A DNA stretch of 64,000 nt from Epiperipatus broadwayi (GCA_028023455.1 JAQFVV010012513.1:1061001-1125000), one strand, 5' to 3'. Counted from the stretch's first letter, positions 1-11,712 are shown. The notes: a model not told the origin generated them from the sequence alone. Program-made: numbers and translations.

Positions 1-829
1 ATCACAAAGTGGCTAAATAGTCAGCTGTTAATATTGGTGTGGAAATTCGTGTGATCGATATTTCTACTACATCTGACAAATGAAGTTTGTCTGTAAAATT
101 CACACATGGTGAGAGTAAGAAGCAGTGAATGATTGCAGCATAGTGGGGTTGAGATGAGAGTAGTGCTGATAAAAACCAAATCTCTTGAAAATTAGTTATT
201 TACAAATCTAAGCATAACAACAACATTGAAACTGTATCAATCAATTAAGAATTGCTTTGAAAGTGATTAACAAATGGTATGCAATCTTATGGATATTAAT
301 AGGCATTACAGAAATAACGAAGGAGTAATAGTTGCTATTTTTATTGGAATTGCAAGGGGCTATACAAATATTTATGCTGCATTTATACAGTTGTGATATA
401 AAGCCAAGATATGGTCAAGTTCAGAATAATGTTTATGAAAATAATTAAGCAATAACTAGATTAAGTTGTGAAATGAAATAGATTAATATTAATTAAAAGA
501 TAAAACAGGATAATTTCATATGGCCTAAGTTTTCAGAAAGTATTTTGTCGTATAAAGTTTAAAACAATGCAACCGAAAATAAATGGAAACATAATAAAGA
601 ATATAAATGTCACCAACATGATTTAACTTTTTCAATTAACTCATATAATTCGAAGGATATTTTTGTTTACCCTACACTAACGCCACCTATTGCAAGCTTG
701 AGTAAGCATTGAATTCCCAATGGTATAGTAATATAGCATCCACATTCACATACTTTTTTATTTTTATTTTTTGACATTGAGGACATATTCTAAACTGAAA
801 ATAATACACACACATTTAGCAGGTGTTAA
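1..829. other. AT-rich non-coding stretch, nothing recognised
   Basis: No open frame of useful length, repeat shared with the rest of the window, or RNA-like motif was found. The sequence is AT-rich and of ordinary complexity, consistent with intergenic or intronic DNA. Confidence 0.5.
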
Positions 830-924
830 GCATTGGTGGCTGAGTGGTCAGCACAGCTGCCTCCAAGTAGTTGTCCTGGGTTCACTTCCCAGCTGATGTT
901 TTGACACATGAAAAAAAAAAATTG
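830..924 (+). mobile_element. tRNA-derived SINE, family S1, copy 1
   Basis: A short tRNA-like head carries a Pol III A box (TGGCTGAGTGGTCAGCA, 837-853) and a B box (GGTTCACTTCC, 879-889). It ends in a TTTTGACAC motif and an A-run at 910-920. The A box resembles class II (Leu/Ser-type) tRNAs. Two other copies (38,757-38,860 minus and 44,923-45,039 plus) share the head, the TATGACAC-like motif before the tail and the A-rich end, so this is a family and not a lone tRNA pseudogene. No clear target-site duplication was seen for this copy. Confidence 0.7.
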
Positions 925-1987
925 AAACTGGAACTAATTCATGCATGCATTTAGTGTTTATGTATTTTTTTTCTTTTTATACCATTGAATGTTAGTCTGA
1001 AAGTAATAAAACCCTAAGGTTTGAACTCAAGATAATTCATTTTGATAGCCATATAAATCAGATACCACTTTAGTTTTTGCTTAGGTTAGTGTTGACTTTA
1101 ATGCCAACTGTAGATCTCTTACACTTTCGCAGAGAAAATTAAATCAGCAGCAGCAGTAAGAAAAGAACTATGCTTGGAAGCCATGTATTTGCATTAGAAG
1201 CAGTAATTCGACTTCAGAGTAATATATTAGCAGGTATAATTGCTGAGAGATTCTTGACTTCGTTTAAGAAGAAGCTACAGTACATCGCATTGCATCATAT
1301 CAGAAGTTTACTTTATATCAACAATGATAAAAATTGGATCAATATTTATCCAAAAACCGGTATTATTTTGCTCTAAAAACAAGCTAATGTATAAGATTAA
1401 AATACCTTAAAGTTTTAAATTTAAGCTAATAAATTTGTTTAGGCATATAATTAAGACACTAGGTCTGCATTATTTTGGTGATATAAATTATTTAAACACT
1501 GTGAGTACTTTAGACATTTGGCTGGAGATGGTTTATATATAATAAAGCACCACATGGATTCTTCAATTAATTTTAATTTCTTCATTTAATCATAGTAATT
1601 CACTTTATTTATACTATTTCCCAGCCTATGCAACACTGTCATCTATGTCACTTAATAAAGCTTACAATAGATGGCTCTCAAGTTAAGTAATAAATTATTG
1701 TGAATGCTATTCTTGTCATAAAAGCCAAAAATGCCCACAATTATTATATAACTGAAATCAATAAAATATTTATATGTCTGTACTTATAAAGAATATAATG
1801 ATATGAGTTAACACTGGTTCAAAATCTTAGGTTGTTGATTTAGTGTAAAGTGATAAAAGATAAATACTGAATATATATCATATATATAAAACTCATTGAT
1901 ATATCACTATATGAAAACCAGTAAGGGATTTCTTGCATGTGTCTCTATCACCTAGTGTTTATTGATTGCTCAAAACTACAATAATTT
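925..1987. repeat. Non-coding stretch with an interspersed repeat at 1,165-1,312
   Basis: Most of this interval shows nothing recognisable. About 1,165-1,312 matches, with many changes, the two flanks of the LINE at 20.66-22.99 kb: the left half aligns to about 20,585-20,663 and the right half (ATAATTGCTGAGA onwards) to about 23,008-23,075. This copy is therefore an uninterrupted version of that insertion site. The short open frame at 1,170-1,376 lies in this repeat and is probably not a gene. Confidence 0.45.
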
Positions 1988-2452
1988 TGTAGAGTTATAA
2001 TTATTTATTAAGGACACAGAAAGTATATATAAATACTTTTAAGACAGGCTATAACCTGCATCAAGTGCACCTGGAAATTTATAATAGCCAAGCAATATCT
2101 TTATTTTGCTGATAGAGGGACCTATCAAACCATGACCCAAGATAGCGACTTTTATAAAAATAGGAGAGGCCATATTATCTTCAACATAACTTTCCACTTA
2201 TATAGGCCAATCTGAAGCATTTTGATTTGGGAGCATGAAGCTGTTGTTCTTTCCACTGTTTAAGCCCACTATTTTCCTAAACAAATTAACATTTGCGAAA
2301 TCTTGTGATTTACATGTTAATATTATGATCTTTATACTGGAAATATATAAACTATTGTAGAGTTATAATTATTTATTAAGTGCATAGGAAGTATACATAA
2401 ATACTTTTAAAACAGGCATATCCTGTATCAAATGTGCCTTGAAATTTGGAGA
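1988..2452 (+). repeat. Direct repeat, period about 368 bp (1.3 units)
   Basis: About 100 bp beginning TGTAGAGTTATAATTATT at 1,988 recurs at about 2,357 with roughly 85-90% identity by eye, giving 1.3 tandem units of about 368 bp. No coding potential and no duplicated flanks were recognised. It has the tandem layout of insert E (29,519-30,061) but lacks clear boundaries. Confidence 0.5.
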
Positions 2453-3032
2453 AATTAATTCAGCTATTATAAATGAAAAATGCTTAAGTTGTTTTATCTT
2501 TGCAACATACTGTTCTTTAATCAAATAATGCTCACCATCTTTATAGCAGAAAAGTATATAAAGAATAGGTCAACCATTTAATTCCCTTCACTTTCACTGA
2601 TGTTAAACTTAGTTGGTTAACAGTGTTGTAAGTTTCAGAATGGAACTGATATTCAAATCAGATATAAAATATGACAATATTAATTATAAAATAATAGTGT
2701 TAGCAAATATAGCATCTATATTTTTTGTATTATTTGGTGATTGAAAGAGTGATGATAAAAGAAAATAATAATTGTGCCAACTAAAGAGTGCTGTTGTGGG
2801 TAAAATACATCTTGGGGGATCATTTAAATTTTCATAAGTTTTAAAAATGGGTAATAGAGTGGAAGATTTATATTATCTAAAAAAACCTATTAATCATGAA
2901 AAAAAGAGATGAAGTTGGATTCACAATACCATGTAAGTTGTGTTTAATTAAAAAAACGCACATATATTAATATATACATTGGTCAAATTTCAGTATACAT
3001 TTTTTTTGCCACAATGTTGTTATAGGCTTATA
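2453..3032. other. AT-rich non-coding stretch
   Basis: No gene, shared repeat or RNA motif was recognised. Open frames are short and biased by AT content. Confidence 0.4.
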
Positions 3033-3270
3033 CTTAATATAATAATCAATCTAAATAAGATTGAGGACAAACAACAATTATATTTGCAATTCTTGAATTA
3101 TCAATTCGGCTTTCATCTCTTATTAAGACGTTTTCAAGATATAAATTTTATGTACAAAATTTATATGAAAAGATCTCAATAAGAGATGAAAGCCACGTTG
3201 ATAATTAAATAATTGTAAATATAATTGGTTGTTTGTTTCAATCTTATTTAGATTGATAATTATATTAAAT
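3033..3270. repeat. Hairpin (inverted repeat), MITE-like
   Basis: Left arm 3,033-3,125 and right arm 3,177-3,270 are imperfect inverted copies; TCTAAATAAGATTGA on the left faces TCAATCTTATTTAGA on the right. The spacer is about 50 bp. No transposase and no clear target-site duplication were found. The open frame at 2,979-3,182 simply crosses the left arm. Confidence 0.6.
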
Positions 3271-3760
3271 ATATATTAGTCTCTAACTGGAGTTAATTTT
3301 ATATCCAGGTTTAAAATGGTTTGATAGTCTTTAGCCTAGTAAATAATTAGTAAAAATCATTAATATATTTATTTATGATGTGTCAAAGATTACATGATCA
3401 CCATTTTCCATGCTTGCTTATCACTGTTATTAAAACAGGCAAAACTCTCCATATAGTAATGCCATTCAGTGAACGACAGAGTAATCAAAAAAAAGAGAAA
3501 TAAGAAATGGTGATCATGTGATGTTTAGTGGTTTAACACCAATCCTTCCTAATAGGATAGTAGTGGCTATAGTTATTAAAGAACGACATACAGCAAATTT
3601 TATGGATACTGAACTGAGTTCAGACCTATATGACTATATAAGCTAATGAGCTTGGATTGAAAATACTGTGTTTTCAATTTTAGAACCATAGTTTTGTAGT
3701 TAAGTAGAGATAAAAGGTGGCTACTGGTGAGTTGCATTAGATCCTAAGATCTAGGTGCAG

Positions 3761-3838
3761 TGCTCTCAGATCCAACACTCCTCACTGATGAAAACCACAA
3801 GCTAGAAATTAGTCTGGGGATATTGGATGAGTAGGCAC
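3761..3838 (+). ncRNA. Hammerhead ribozyme-like motif, family A copy 1
   Basis: Catalytic-core pieces occur in order: CTGATGA (3,785-3,791), a short hairpin around CACAA as stem II, GAAA (3,805-3,808) and AGTC with predicted cleavage after 3,814. Stem I pairs TCCTCA (3,779-3,784) with TGGGGA (3,815-3,820, one G-U pair). After an internal loop it continues with ATCCAA (3,770-3,775) against TTGGAT (3,823-3,828). Open ends in stem I make this type I, the type known from Penelope-like elements and retrozymes. Weak points are a probable A-A pair where G-C normally closes stem II, and GAAAT in place of the GAAAC seen in sister copies. Activity is untested. Confidence 0.6.
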
Positions 3839-3889
3839 TAGATAGGGATTTTATGCACCAGCCTTTTGACATCTATTGTTACACTACTG

Positions 3890-4287
3890 CAGGTGTCCCC
3901 AACCTTTTTGCACTTAAGAGCACATTCTATAATACTGGCCAAGAGGTGGGCACCATTTTTTTAAATCAGATGGAGGGCACCATTTATTTTTCAGTGTAAA
4001 TTTTTAGTTGGATATTGTTAATAATACACAATGTACAAAAAAATATTTATTTCAAAAATATAATTTTAACATATAATTAACGTTTATATTTATATTTTTA
4101 CGCTGTAAAAGTATAGTATGCCCTACAATTTGATTACAATTTAATACAATAATTTATAAGAAAATTTTAAAAATTAAATTTATTTGTATCAGATAAATAA
4201 TTTTTTATCGTGTGCGGATAGTGGTGGGCCATGTAAAATGGTCTGCGGGCACCATGGTGCCCGCGGGCATAGGGTTGGGGACCCCTG
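3890..4287. mobile_element. hAT-type MITE, 398 bp, 8-bp TSD
   Basis: Terminal inverted repeats CAGGTGTCCCCAACC (left) and CAGGGGTCCCCAACC (right, reverse complement) differ at one base. Exact 8-bp duplications CACTACTG lie at 3,882-3,889 and 4,288-4,295. An 8-bp TSD with CAG-start termini is the hAT superfamily signature. It has no transposase, so it is non-autonomous. It is nested inside a family A element and is therefore younger than it. The minus-strand open frame at 4,189-4,419 only crosses the MITE end. Confidence 0.9.
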
Positions 4288-4323
4288 CACTACTGTATGT
4301 AGAGTTTTGCCTGTGTCAAAGAT

Positions 4324-5496
4324 GTTAGTGTAGAAAATTATATAAAAGATTATGAAACATTGAAAATGGATCATTTTATAATAATATAAAAAATTACAAT
4401 AGATCTTATAAAAAGTCATGTGATATAAAACAATAATAATAAGATGGCTTATTGCTCAGAAATTTTTATTAAATTTAAGCACCGGAAGTGACATAACCAT
4501 AGCTATGAACCATAGACTTTCAACTGCACTAAATCAGATAGGATATTAGATGAATTAATAAAGTAAAAAAATGCTATATTACTGTAAAAATATAAATAGG
4601 AAAAATTGGATTAAAGTTAATAAGGCTTTTATCAGTAAAGAATTGATAAAACCTAAAAAATGTATATGAGTACGAAAATAAATAAACAAATAATAAAAAG
4701 AAAAATTATAACGTTTATTATATTTTTGCATTAATAATTTGATTTAATGTGTGTTTATAATTGAACTTAAAAATAATCATTGATATATATCAATGGTATT
4801 TTCGGTTTTATGCTTTTTAATATTAAAAAATATTACTTTTATAAAATAAAAGAAATGTAATCTAATATCAGTCGAATATAAATACTCTAATGCTTATATT
4901 TGTGATTTGTGCAGATAACAAATCAAAAGAATCGCATATTATTATTAAAATTCAGACATATTTCATACATTTACAGTGATTTAAAAGTAAATTGAAATTT
5001 GTTTTCCACAAAATGAAGATGAAAAAAATTTTAAGCCCTTTAAATTATTGCTGAAAACAAAAAAAAAAAAAAAGTTAAATGATGTAAAATGGGAAGGGGA
5101 TATTAACTTCTTTAAGCTTACCGTATAAGGCCTAACATATTAAATTTTATATATATATTACTATTGTTCACTTTTACTGATATCCTTTATAAAAAATATT
5201 GCAATGTTTGAAGAAGGAACTTTTAAATATTGCCATGTAAATTCTATTTAAATCCAATGCTTAATCTGATATTAACATTTAAATATAAATTTAGCAGAAC
5301 TTTAGCAAATGCCTCCTTTAATATCAAATTGAGGATTGTAATACACTTTAATAATATTTATATTGTAATGTTCAATAGGATACCAATTAGTTTTAAGACT
5401 GACATTTATTAATGACAGAAACATGATCAGCAAAGATTATATTTTATATTAGACTATTTTCATCTTGTAATATAAGTATTGAATGTCGTTAGAATA
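4324..5496. other. AT-rich non-coding stretch
   Basis: No recognisable gene, mobile element or structured RNA. Open frames here (for example 5,230-5,412) show no domain features. Confidence 0.4.
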
Positions 5497-5650
5497 ATTT
5501 AACTTTATTTAAATATTCCAAATACAACCAACTGCTAGTAATAGCATACAGATTAGTACATGCACATTATTTTGAGAGATATTCCCCCCTCTTCTTCAGG
5601 TGTTGCTGGGCTGACCAGTGACAGTACTAGCATGATAATCGACTCTGGTC
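5497..5650 (-). mobile_element. tRNA-derived SINE, family S2, 5'-truncated copy
   Basis: The reverse complement matches the body and tail of the S2 copy at 12,443-12,672, including CAGCAACACCTGAAGAA and the end GGAATATTTAAATAAAGTT. Only a degraded B-box region (near 5,640) remains of the tRNA head, as expected for a 5'-truncated retroposon. Confidence 0.65.
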
Positions 5651-8070
5651 TAAGTGAAGAAATATAAATGTTTTGATCAACTATTTTTACCTGAAAGTTG
5701 TAAATATTTCTGTAGATTGTACAAGTAAGAATTAATGGTCATAATATTATTACAAATTTATGTGGTGTTTATTTAATCATTTATATGGATAAATATAAAA
5801 ATACCACAACACAGAGATTAAATATGATAAATAAAATTAATTAAACTGGGGATACTTTTGATATACAAGTGTCATAATTATGGTTGAACTTCTGCTATTT
5901 TCTATTTTTAAAATTGATATTAAAACACTGCAACAGAAAATAAAAGTAAAATGTAAGTTTACTTTCACTGGATACATGTCATAATCATATTATCAAACAA
6001 ATAAACAAAAAATAGTACTTTGAATGGTTTAATAAATAATCCCAAGCATATAATAGATAAATTGGATTGGACTAATGCTGTGTTATGCAGTGGGAAGCAC
6101 TCATTCAGATTGTCATTATACATTACAATGTAGCATTATCAACATGAGGCTTGGATATACAAACTACATATCCCTGAGACATATATATATATATATATAT
6201 ATAAATGGTCTTCTTTATCAATCATATCATGTCACCTACTATGTTTTATAGTGGTATATTTTTCTGACTTTAAATCCCCAAGTTGGCATATATTAATTAA
6301 AAAAGCTTAATAAAAAGATATAATAATACATATATGCGTGTATGTGCATATATTTTATAAAGGCATATTTCAGATATTAAACAAATAACTTAATAAAAGG
6401 TATATAGTAAAGTATGTGTGTATATCTTATAAGTGCGTCTTGCAAATAATGTAAATAATTTCTATAAATAAGTCAAACATAATTCTAAAGTTTAAAGTAA
6501 TAAAATTAAACATTACCTTGTATGTGAATTTTCACACATACTTATATATGAAAGAAGCTTGCAAAGTTATAGATTTCAAACTTTGTTATTTCTTTTAAGT
6601 TTTATTTATTTCTCAAAGATGGTAAATCTCTTACACAAATTAGCTCTCCTTGCCTAAAAATTATAGTTTCCAAGTTGATTGACTCATGTATATAATAAAA
6701 AATTTACCAGGTTAAAATCTGTTTTTGTAAAATAATTTTATTTCATGGAAATTAGCTGACCACCTGGGTTTTTTAAATCTGTAAATACAAGAATAGACTT
6801 AAAAGATATTAAATTTATTTTGTAACAAAGAGAAAGCTAGATAACTGATGCTATTTTTCTCAATCACCTATTTTTTTAAATTACAGAGGTAATGGTTTTG
6901 TTTGTAAAGCTTATAGCACACTTGTAAAATAAAGTTTTTAGTTTCAGCTTGTAAACAAATCATGACATTGACAGAGGGGTAGTGTATTCTTATAAAAAAC
7001 CCTGAGTGGAATTAAATTAAATTGGACAAAAGATAATTTTAACATGGTATGCTGTTGGGAGTTATGCCCACTTTTGCCATGAAAAGCCAAGGCTAGAATG
7101 GTTATCCATTGCTGTCCACGAGTGCAGGAATGAGTCATCAGTGGTGGGGAGAAGTGCAAACCATCATCTTGCCTGGAGTGTAAAGATAAACAGATTAGCC
7201 AAGCAGAGAAGTGCCTAAAACTATGGAAAGAAGTCACCTCAGCAGAGAAGATTGGTAAAATAATCCACAGAGCTCTGTAATAAACTCTCATTATTAATTT
7301 CTTAAATAATTCTAGGCTAGCTATATATAAATGTGCACAAACTTATTATTTAAACTTTCTCTATGGAATAAATTCTGTCATTAAGCTAAATTTTATCTAA
7401 TTTCCTAAAATAATGTAAGAATAACTTTTGTAAAACTTGCCTAACTCTTTTAAAGTAAAGGAACTTAATAATGTAACTCTTGTTAAATTTCAATTATACT
7501 CTAAATATATTTCTATCTGCGGTTATGCCTTATTATAATTTATGATGTTTGTTATGAATTTATGCTATGACTTATTCAGGGGGGAGATTGATACTCAGAT
7601 CCTGTAGAGAGGGGTTTGAGTGAGATGATTAGAGGCTCTCTATAGATCATTTATAGGTGTTAAAGCCTACACACATGCAATCCCCCGATCTGAAACATAT
7701 TATATTTATATTTAACAGCTATTATGTATTAGCAGAGTAAAAGTAGGTTTGTTCATACTAATAAAATATTTAGTTAACTAATGCAAGAGTGATATTCTAA
7801 AGCATATTTAAACTAAATGCATAAGTCTTTATTATGCTTTATTCCTCCCTAAAATTTATAGTATGAACTATAAAGATTAATTATGAGCTAAATCACTTAA
7901 TTAACCCCTTCTTTAGCATGTTTGAGTATGCTAACTTATGAACTGGTATACAATGGTTTAGTGGAAAGAAACTATAGATTTAGTGCATTTTATATTTAAT
8001 AAATGATCGATGATCATTAGCATGGTGAATGTGTTCCTTGTAAAGCACACACATGTGCATATGCATCTTG
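5651..8070. other. Non-coding stretch; TA microsatellite and one GC-richer island
   Basis: Contains a TA run at 6,179-6,203 and ordinary AT-rich sequence. About 6,944-7,290 is GC-richer than its surroundings and stays open for 115 codons on the minus strand. That frame has no recognisable domain or codon signature and may be a remnant of an unidentified repeat or exon. I do not call it a gene. Confidence 0.35.
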
Positions 8071-8334
8071 ATATATATATATATATATATATATGAGGAT
8101 TTGGTATAAGGTCATTCCATATTCATTAAATGATAGCTTTTCTTAGAACTGGAGCATGATGGTCCAGATTGTTCATGTTTCAAGCTTACTATATACATAA
8201 TTGTACATGTTTATGGGGATTTGGTATAAGGCCATTCCATATTCATTTTCTGATGGCTTTTCTTAGAACTGAAATACAAAGATCCATATTGTTCATGTTT
8301 CAAACTAATCAGACCTCCAGAACAAGATGTTCTC
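8071..8334 (+). repeat. TA microsatellite plus 120-bp tandem duplication
   Basis: A TA run (8,071-8,094) precedes two head-to-tail copies of a 120-bp unit beginning GAGGATTTGGTATAAGG (8,095) and GGGGATTTGGTATAAGG (8,215). The copies are about 85-90% identical over roughly 100 bp. Open frames on both strands across 8,169-8,474 are by-products of this repeat. Confidence 0.7.
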
Positions 8335-9250
8335 TTCTCATAGCAATTTGTATGGTCCACAATAACCAATAATTGAGTTGATAGATCCCATGAGGAAACA
8401 CACATTTGAGACACCATTTTATTGGGGTTAATATAGTGCAATAGTATCAGAAACTTCACTATAACAAATCCCAATTCATTCTGCCATTACTATAAATAAA
8501 TTCAACTTTGATTTGAATGCACAATCTAGTTATGAAATAATAATCTGTATAGAAAGCTAATTTAGGCTAACTTCGAGGTACCTAGAGTAATTATAATTAT
8601 TAATTATCTCTCTTGCAAGTTAACATTTCACAAACCTTATAAACATGTCATAGCTTGAATTAGCATAATTAAAACCATAGATTATAATGTAATAAAGTTT
8701 TTAACAGAATAAGTTCCAATTTAATTGTCCAGTGCATGAGATGAGATTCTGTAACTCACTTACTCATCTAATTGTAACCCTTGTGGTGAATTTCAATGCA
8801 CAGAGTGATAGTTGTATAAATAATTGATTTGTTTATTAAAAGATATAAAACAATGTTATATAACTATGCATTGTCATTATGGGTTGATTATCAAGTTATT
8901 AAATATCTAATAAGCCATAAAGGTGTGTGTTTAGTTAAGTACCTGGCTATAGAGTCATTTATTCCCTGATTCTCATGTTTTATCCTTTGATACTGCCAGC
9001 ACACAGATTAAGAAACTCCAAGTGTAGCCTTATATATGTCATTTATAGGGTAGTAACTCATGGAGTGTTGGTGGAGAAGCTGAGGTGCAATCTGATTCAA
9101 GGTCATAACCCCTCATCTAGATCAGGTTTGGGGAATTTGCCACAACTGTGGATTTTTTGCATGAGTGTACAAATATGACCATTACAATATATATATATGA
9201 TAATCAAAACAAGTTACAAATTTCGTAACTTGCTTTTAGCTTGCATTTTG
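8335..9250. other. Non-coding stretch
   Basis: No supported gene or repeat. The 67-codon frame at 8,975-9,178 has no recognisable feature. Confidence 0.35.
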
Positions 9251-9643
9251 TGATCACTAGATGGAGCTTTACCAATAGCTCCTAACAAGCTTTTGTTTAC
9301 ATAAACACCAAGAGAGATAGAACTCAAATCTCTATTGTTGTCACCTACTCCAGACCAGCTGTTTTTGAGCTTATTGACTCATGTCAGTGTAGGGTTGGGA
9401 GACTAGAAACTAGCCAGACCAGCTGGTTTCGAGCTAATTAGATCATGTCAGTGAAGGGCTGGGAGACTAGAAACTAGATCTAGTTTCTAGTCTCCCAACC
9501 CTACACTGACATGAGTCAATTAGCTCAAAACCAGCTGGTCTGCTGATGGGTGACAATGATAAAGATTTGAATTTTATCTCTCTCAGCATTTATGTAAACA
9601 AAAGCTTGTTAGGAGCTATTGGTAAAGCTCCATCTAGTGATCA
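9251..9643. repeat. Near-perfect palindromic element with internal 64-bp duplication
   Basis: Left arm (from TGATCACTAGATGGAGC, 9,251) and right arm (ending GCTCCATCTAGTGATCA, 9,643) are inverted copies meeting at CTAGATCTAG near 9,480. The left arm has a 64-bp tandem duplication (two copies of the AGACCAGCTG...GAGACTAGAAACTAG block) absent from the right arm. TA dinucleotides flank both ends and hide any target duplication. A third, diverged arm in direct orientation begins at 9,655. No coding potential. Confidence 0.8.
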
Positions 9644-9654
9644 TATATATATAT

Positions 9655-9745
9655 ATGATCAATAGATGGTGTTTTAACAAAACAACCGAACAAGCATATA
9701 TTTGTTTACATAACGTCAAAAGAGTCAGAATTCACTATCTCTTTC
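9655..9745 (+). repeat. Diverged third arm of the 9.25-kb palindrome
   Basis: Starts TGATCAATAGATGG and keeps ACAAGC...TTTGTTTACATAA spacing seen in the palindrome arm at 9,251. It is separated from the palindrome by a short TA run. Similarity by eye is about 70-75% over 90 bp. Confidence 0.55.
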
Positions 9746-10698
9746 TTTTTTAATTTTAATTAATAAATATAAAATTTTGGGGGGTATTTTGAACACAAAT
9801 GCTTCTTAGTGATTTATGAGATAACGTGTATATAATCCACACACACACACATATATATATATAGAAAGTCACAATTTTTTTCTCATTAAGCAGGCTTGAT
9901 TTAAGAGTCAACCCTTGACTTGTTATCATAGTTTTTAATTTTTCTTCCAGATTGAAAAAAGGGTGATCAACCTATAATAAAGCATAAATTTTATTTTCTC
10001 CCCAGTGGGTAAATTGTGTATGCATAGGAATTTTATTTTATAGATATATATATATAGGCAGACCAGCAGTACAGGACTTCACAGATAATGGATGGTCAAT
10101 TGGAATTTAAATGATGAACACTGGCTTGGAGTATGGATGGAGGAACTGACAAATTTAGTAGAGATTAAAGAAAAAACAATTTTCGTTCAAAATTTTAAAT
10201 GATGGATCAATCATAAATAACAACATGGATTTGGATAATAAAACAGACAATACTATCATGAAATTGGAAGATAAGTCATTTGATGCACAAAATTTAGAAA
10301 TCACATTCAAGAAGCTCCATAAGATCATATATGACTATGTTATGAAAACAAAAAAAAAACATTCTGCCAAAGCATATTATCCAATTATTGTGAGAAATAA
10401 GGAATATTAACATAGAACTAGAGCAGATATTGAACTGAATGGGAAAAGAGGCCCAAGAGAGTCCAGAAGAAAACAAGAGAGATTAGTGAACATAAAGTGG
10501 CCCACAAGAATACCACAGAGACATCATTAGAAATTGAAAGGAAGGATAATACCAGTAAGGAGATCATGAAATGAACATTATTCTCCCCATGAATCCAAAA
10601 CCAGAGACTATATACAAGATAAAAGAGGATTGTCAGAAATATGATAATACAGAAACACAAATAGAAGAAATCAAAACAAAAACATTTTTAGAAACAGA
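9746..10698 (+). other. Non-coding stretch with Lys/Glu-rich frames of unknown origin
   Basis: Two short plus-strand frames (10,225-10,410 and 10,571-10,759) are rich in Lys, Glu, Asp and Asn, and the second has an EKDNQE pair repeat. They could be the remains of a retrotransposon ORF1 or nucleocapsid-like protein, but no domain is visible and there are stops between them. The minus-strand frames here are shadows. Confidence 0.25.
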
Positions 10699-11060
10699 AA
10701 AAGATAATCAGGAAATGAAAACAGAAAAAGATAATCAGGAATTGAACCTTATTGCATAGAGGATAAAGAGAATATAGATGTCTAAGATAAAAATAGAACT
10801 GTAATGTGAAGTACTTATTCATAGAAGTAAACCCTGACCATGCATATTATTATAAGGTTTTTGCCTATTTATAAACTTTTTTTATAAATAGGCAAAAACC
10901 TTATAATAATATGCATGGTCAGGGTTTACTTCTATGAATAAGTACTTCACATTACAGTTCTATTTTTATCTTAGACATCTATATTGATCTCTTTATCCTC
11001 TATGCAATAAGGTTCAATTCCTGATTATCTTTTTCTGTTTTCATTTCCTGATTATCTTTT
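10699..11060. repeat. Large near-perfect hairpin, arms about 175 bp
   Basis: Left arm 10,699-10,873 and right arm 10,883-11,060 are almost perfectly complementary, with one 3-bp indel near 10,985. The loop is about 9 nt, between TTGCCTATTTATA and TATAAATAGGCAA. The high identity implies recent formation or gene conversion. The left arm includes the end of the Lys/Glu-rich frame, so part of that sequence is present in both orientations. Confidence 0.85.
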
Positions 11061-11599
11061 GTTTGTTTTATGCCATAACCAGACTGGAGATATTACCATC
11101 AATTTTTTTGATGATGTATATCTAAGCTTCTTTTACATTGTTAAAAAAGAATGGAATAAATATGTAGAAAAGACATCCAATATGACCAGTGAATGCCTGT
11201 GTCTTTTTTTTGCAGTTTAATCCACCAATTATTTTTATGATTTTTTATCAATCATTGAACATTTTTTCCAGATCTTTATATTTATAAAGTTCCACATGTA
11301 ATCTATTATTTGACAAACAGAGAATGACAGGTTTTTTTAGAAATTAAATTGTTAGTAATATGATCATTATCAGAAAACAAATACCATGGTTTTTCTTTTT
11401 TGTGTGAACCAAATTCTTAAGAGAATTCCATCCTTCAGTAATACAATAGTTCTGAAGATCCAAATTAACAATTTTAATGTTCAACAGCTGTTGAAATTTA
11501 ATGCATGTGGTAGATTTTTCTAAAGAATGAACATCAATGTATTTGTGAATGTGATTGGAATAGTATTATTTTTAATACAACTATCATTCAATCTTATAG
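11061..11599. other. Unidentified stretch, possible antisense coding remnant
   Basis: The reverse strand shows short coding-like patches interrupted by stops, but no motif could be assigned. It may belong to the same decayed element as 10.1-10.7 kb. Confidence 0.2.
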
Positions 11600-11712
11600 C
11601 ATACTTACTCTATTATTTGCAATTGCAAACTCTTCATATAGTAATGCCACCCAGTGCAAGCCTTAGTAATCAATGGATGATAAAAGGTTTGTGCATAGTC
11701 TCCATATAGGGC

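Larger units (their letters stand above)
3391..4311 (+). mobile_element. Family A element, partly palindromic, 12-bp TSD, interrupted by a MITE
   Basis: The insert is flanked by an exact 12-bp direct repeat TGTGTCAAAGAT (3,379-3,390 and 4,312-4,323). It begins with an inverted piece of the unit end (to about 3,465), then runs in direct orientation with the ATGGTGATCATGTGATG motif at 3,508 and ends at AGAGTTTTGCC. AGGCAAAACTCT near the left end is the inverse of AGAGTTTTGCCT at the right. After removing the nested MITE and its duplication (3,882-4,287) the element is about 515 bp. It has no coding capacity, tRNA promoter or poly-A tail. A hammerhead-like core sits at 3,761-3,838. Relatives are at 11.6-12.25, 24.2-25.1, 30.8-31.1 and 47.6-47.9 kb. 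Confidence 0.7.

Noticed and set aside
837-889. Functional tRNA gene
   Set aside because: A and B boxes are present, but the acceptor and anticodon stems do not close and the copy is followed by an A-tail; it is a SINE head.
6944-7291. 115-codon minus-strand frame in a GC-richer island as a gene
   Set aside because: No domain, no start context, no splice or codon evidence; kept only as an unexplained island.
9251-9643. Hammerhead in the 9.25-kb palindrome (CTGATGG and GAAACTAG words)
   Set aside because: The words are in the wrong order and spacing and form no three-stem core.
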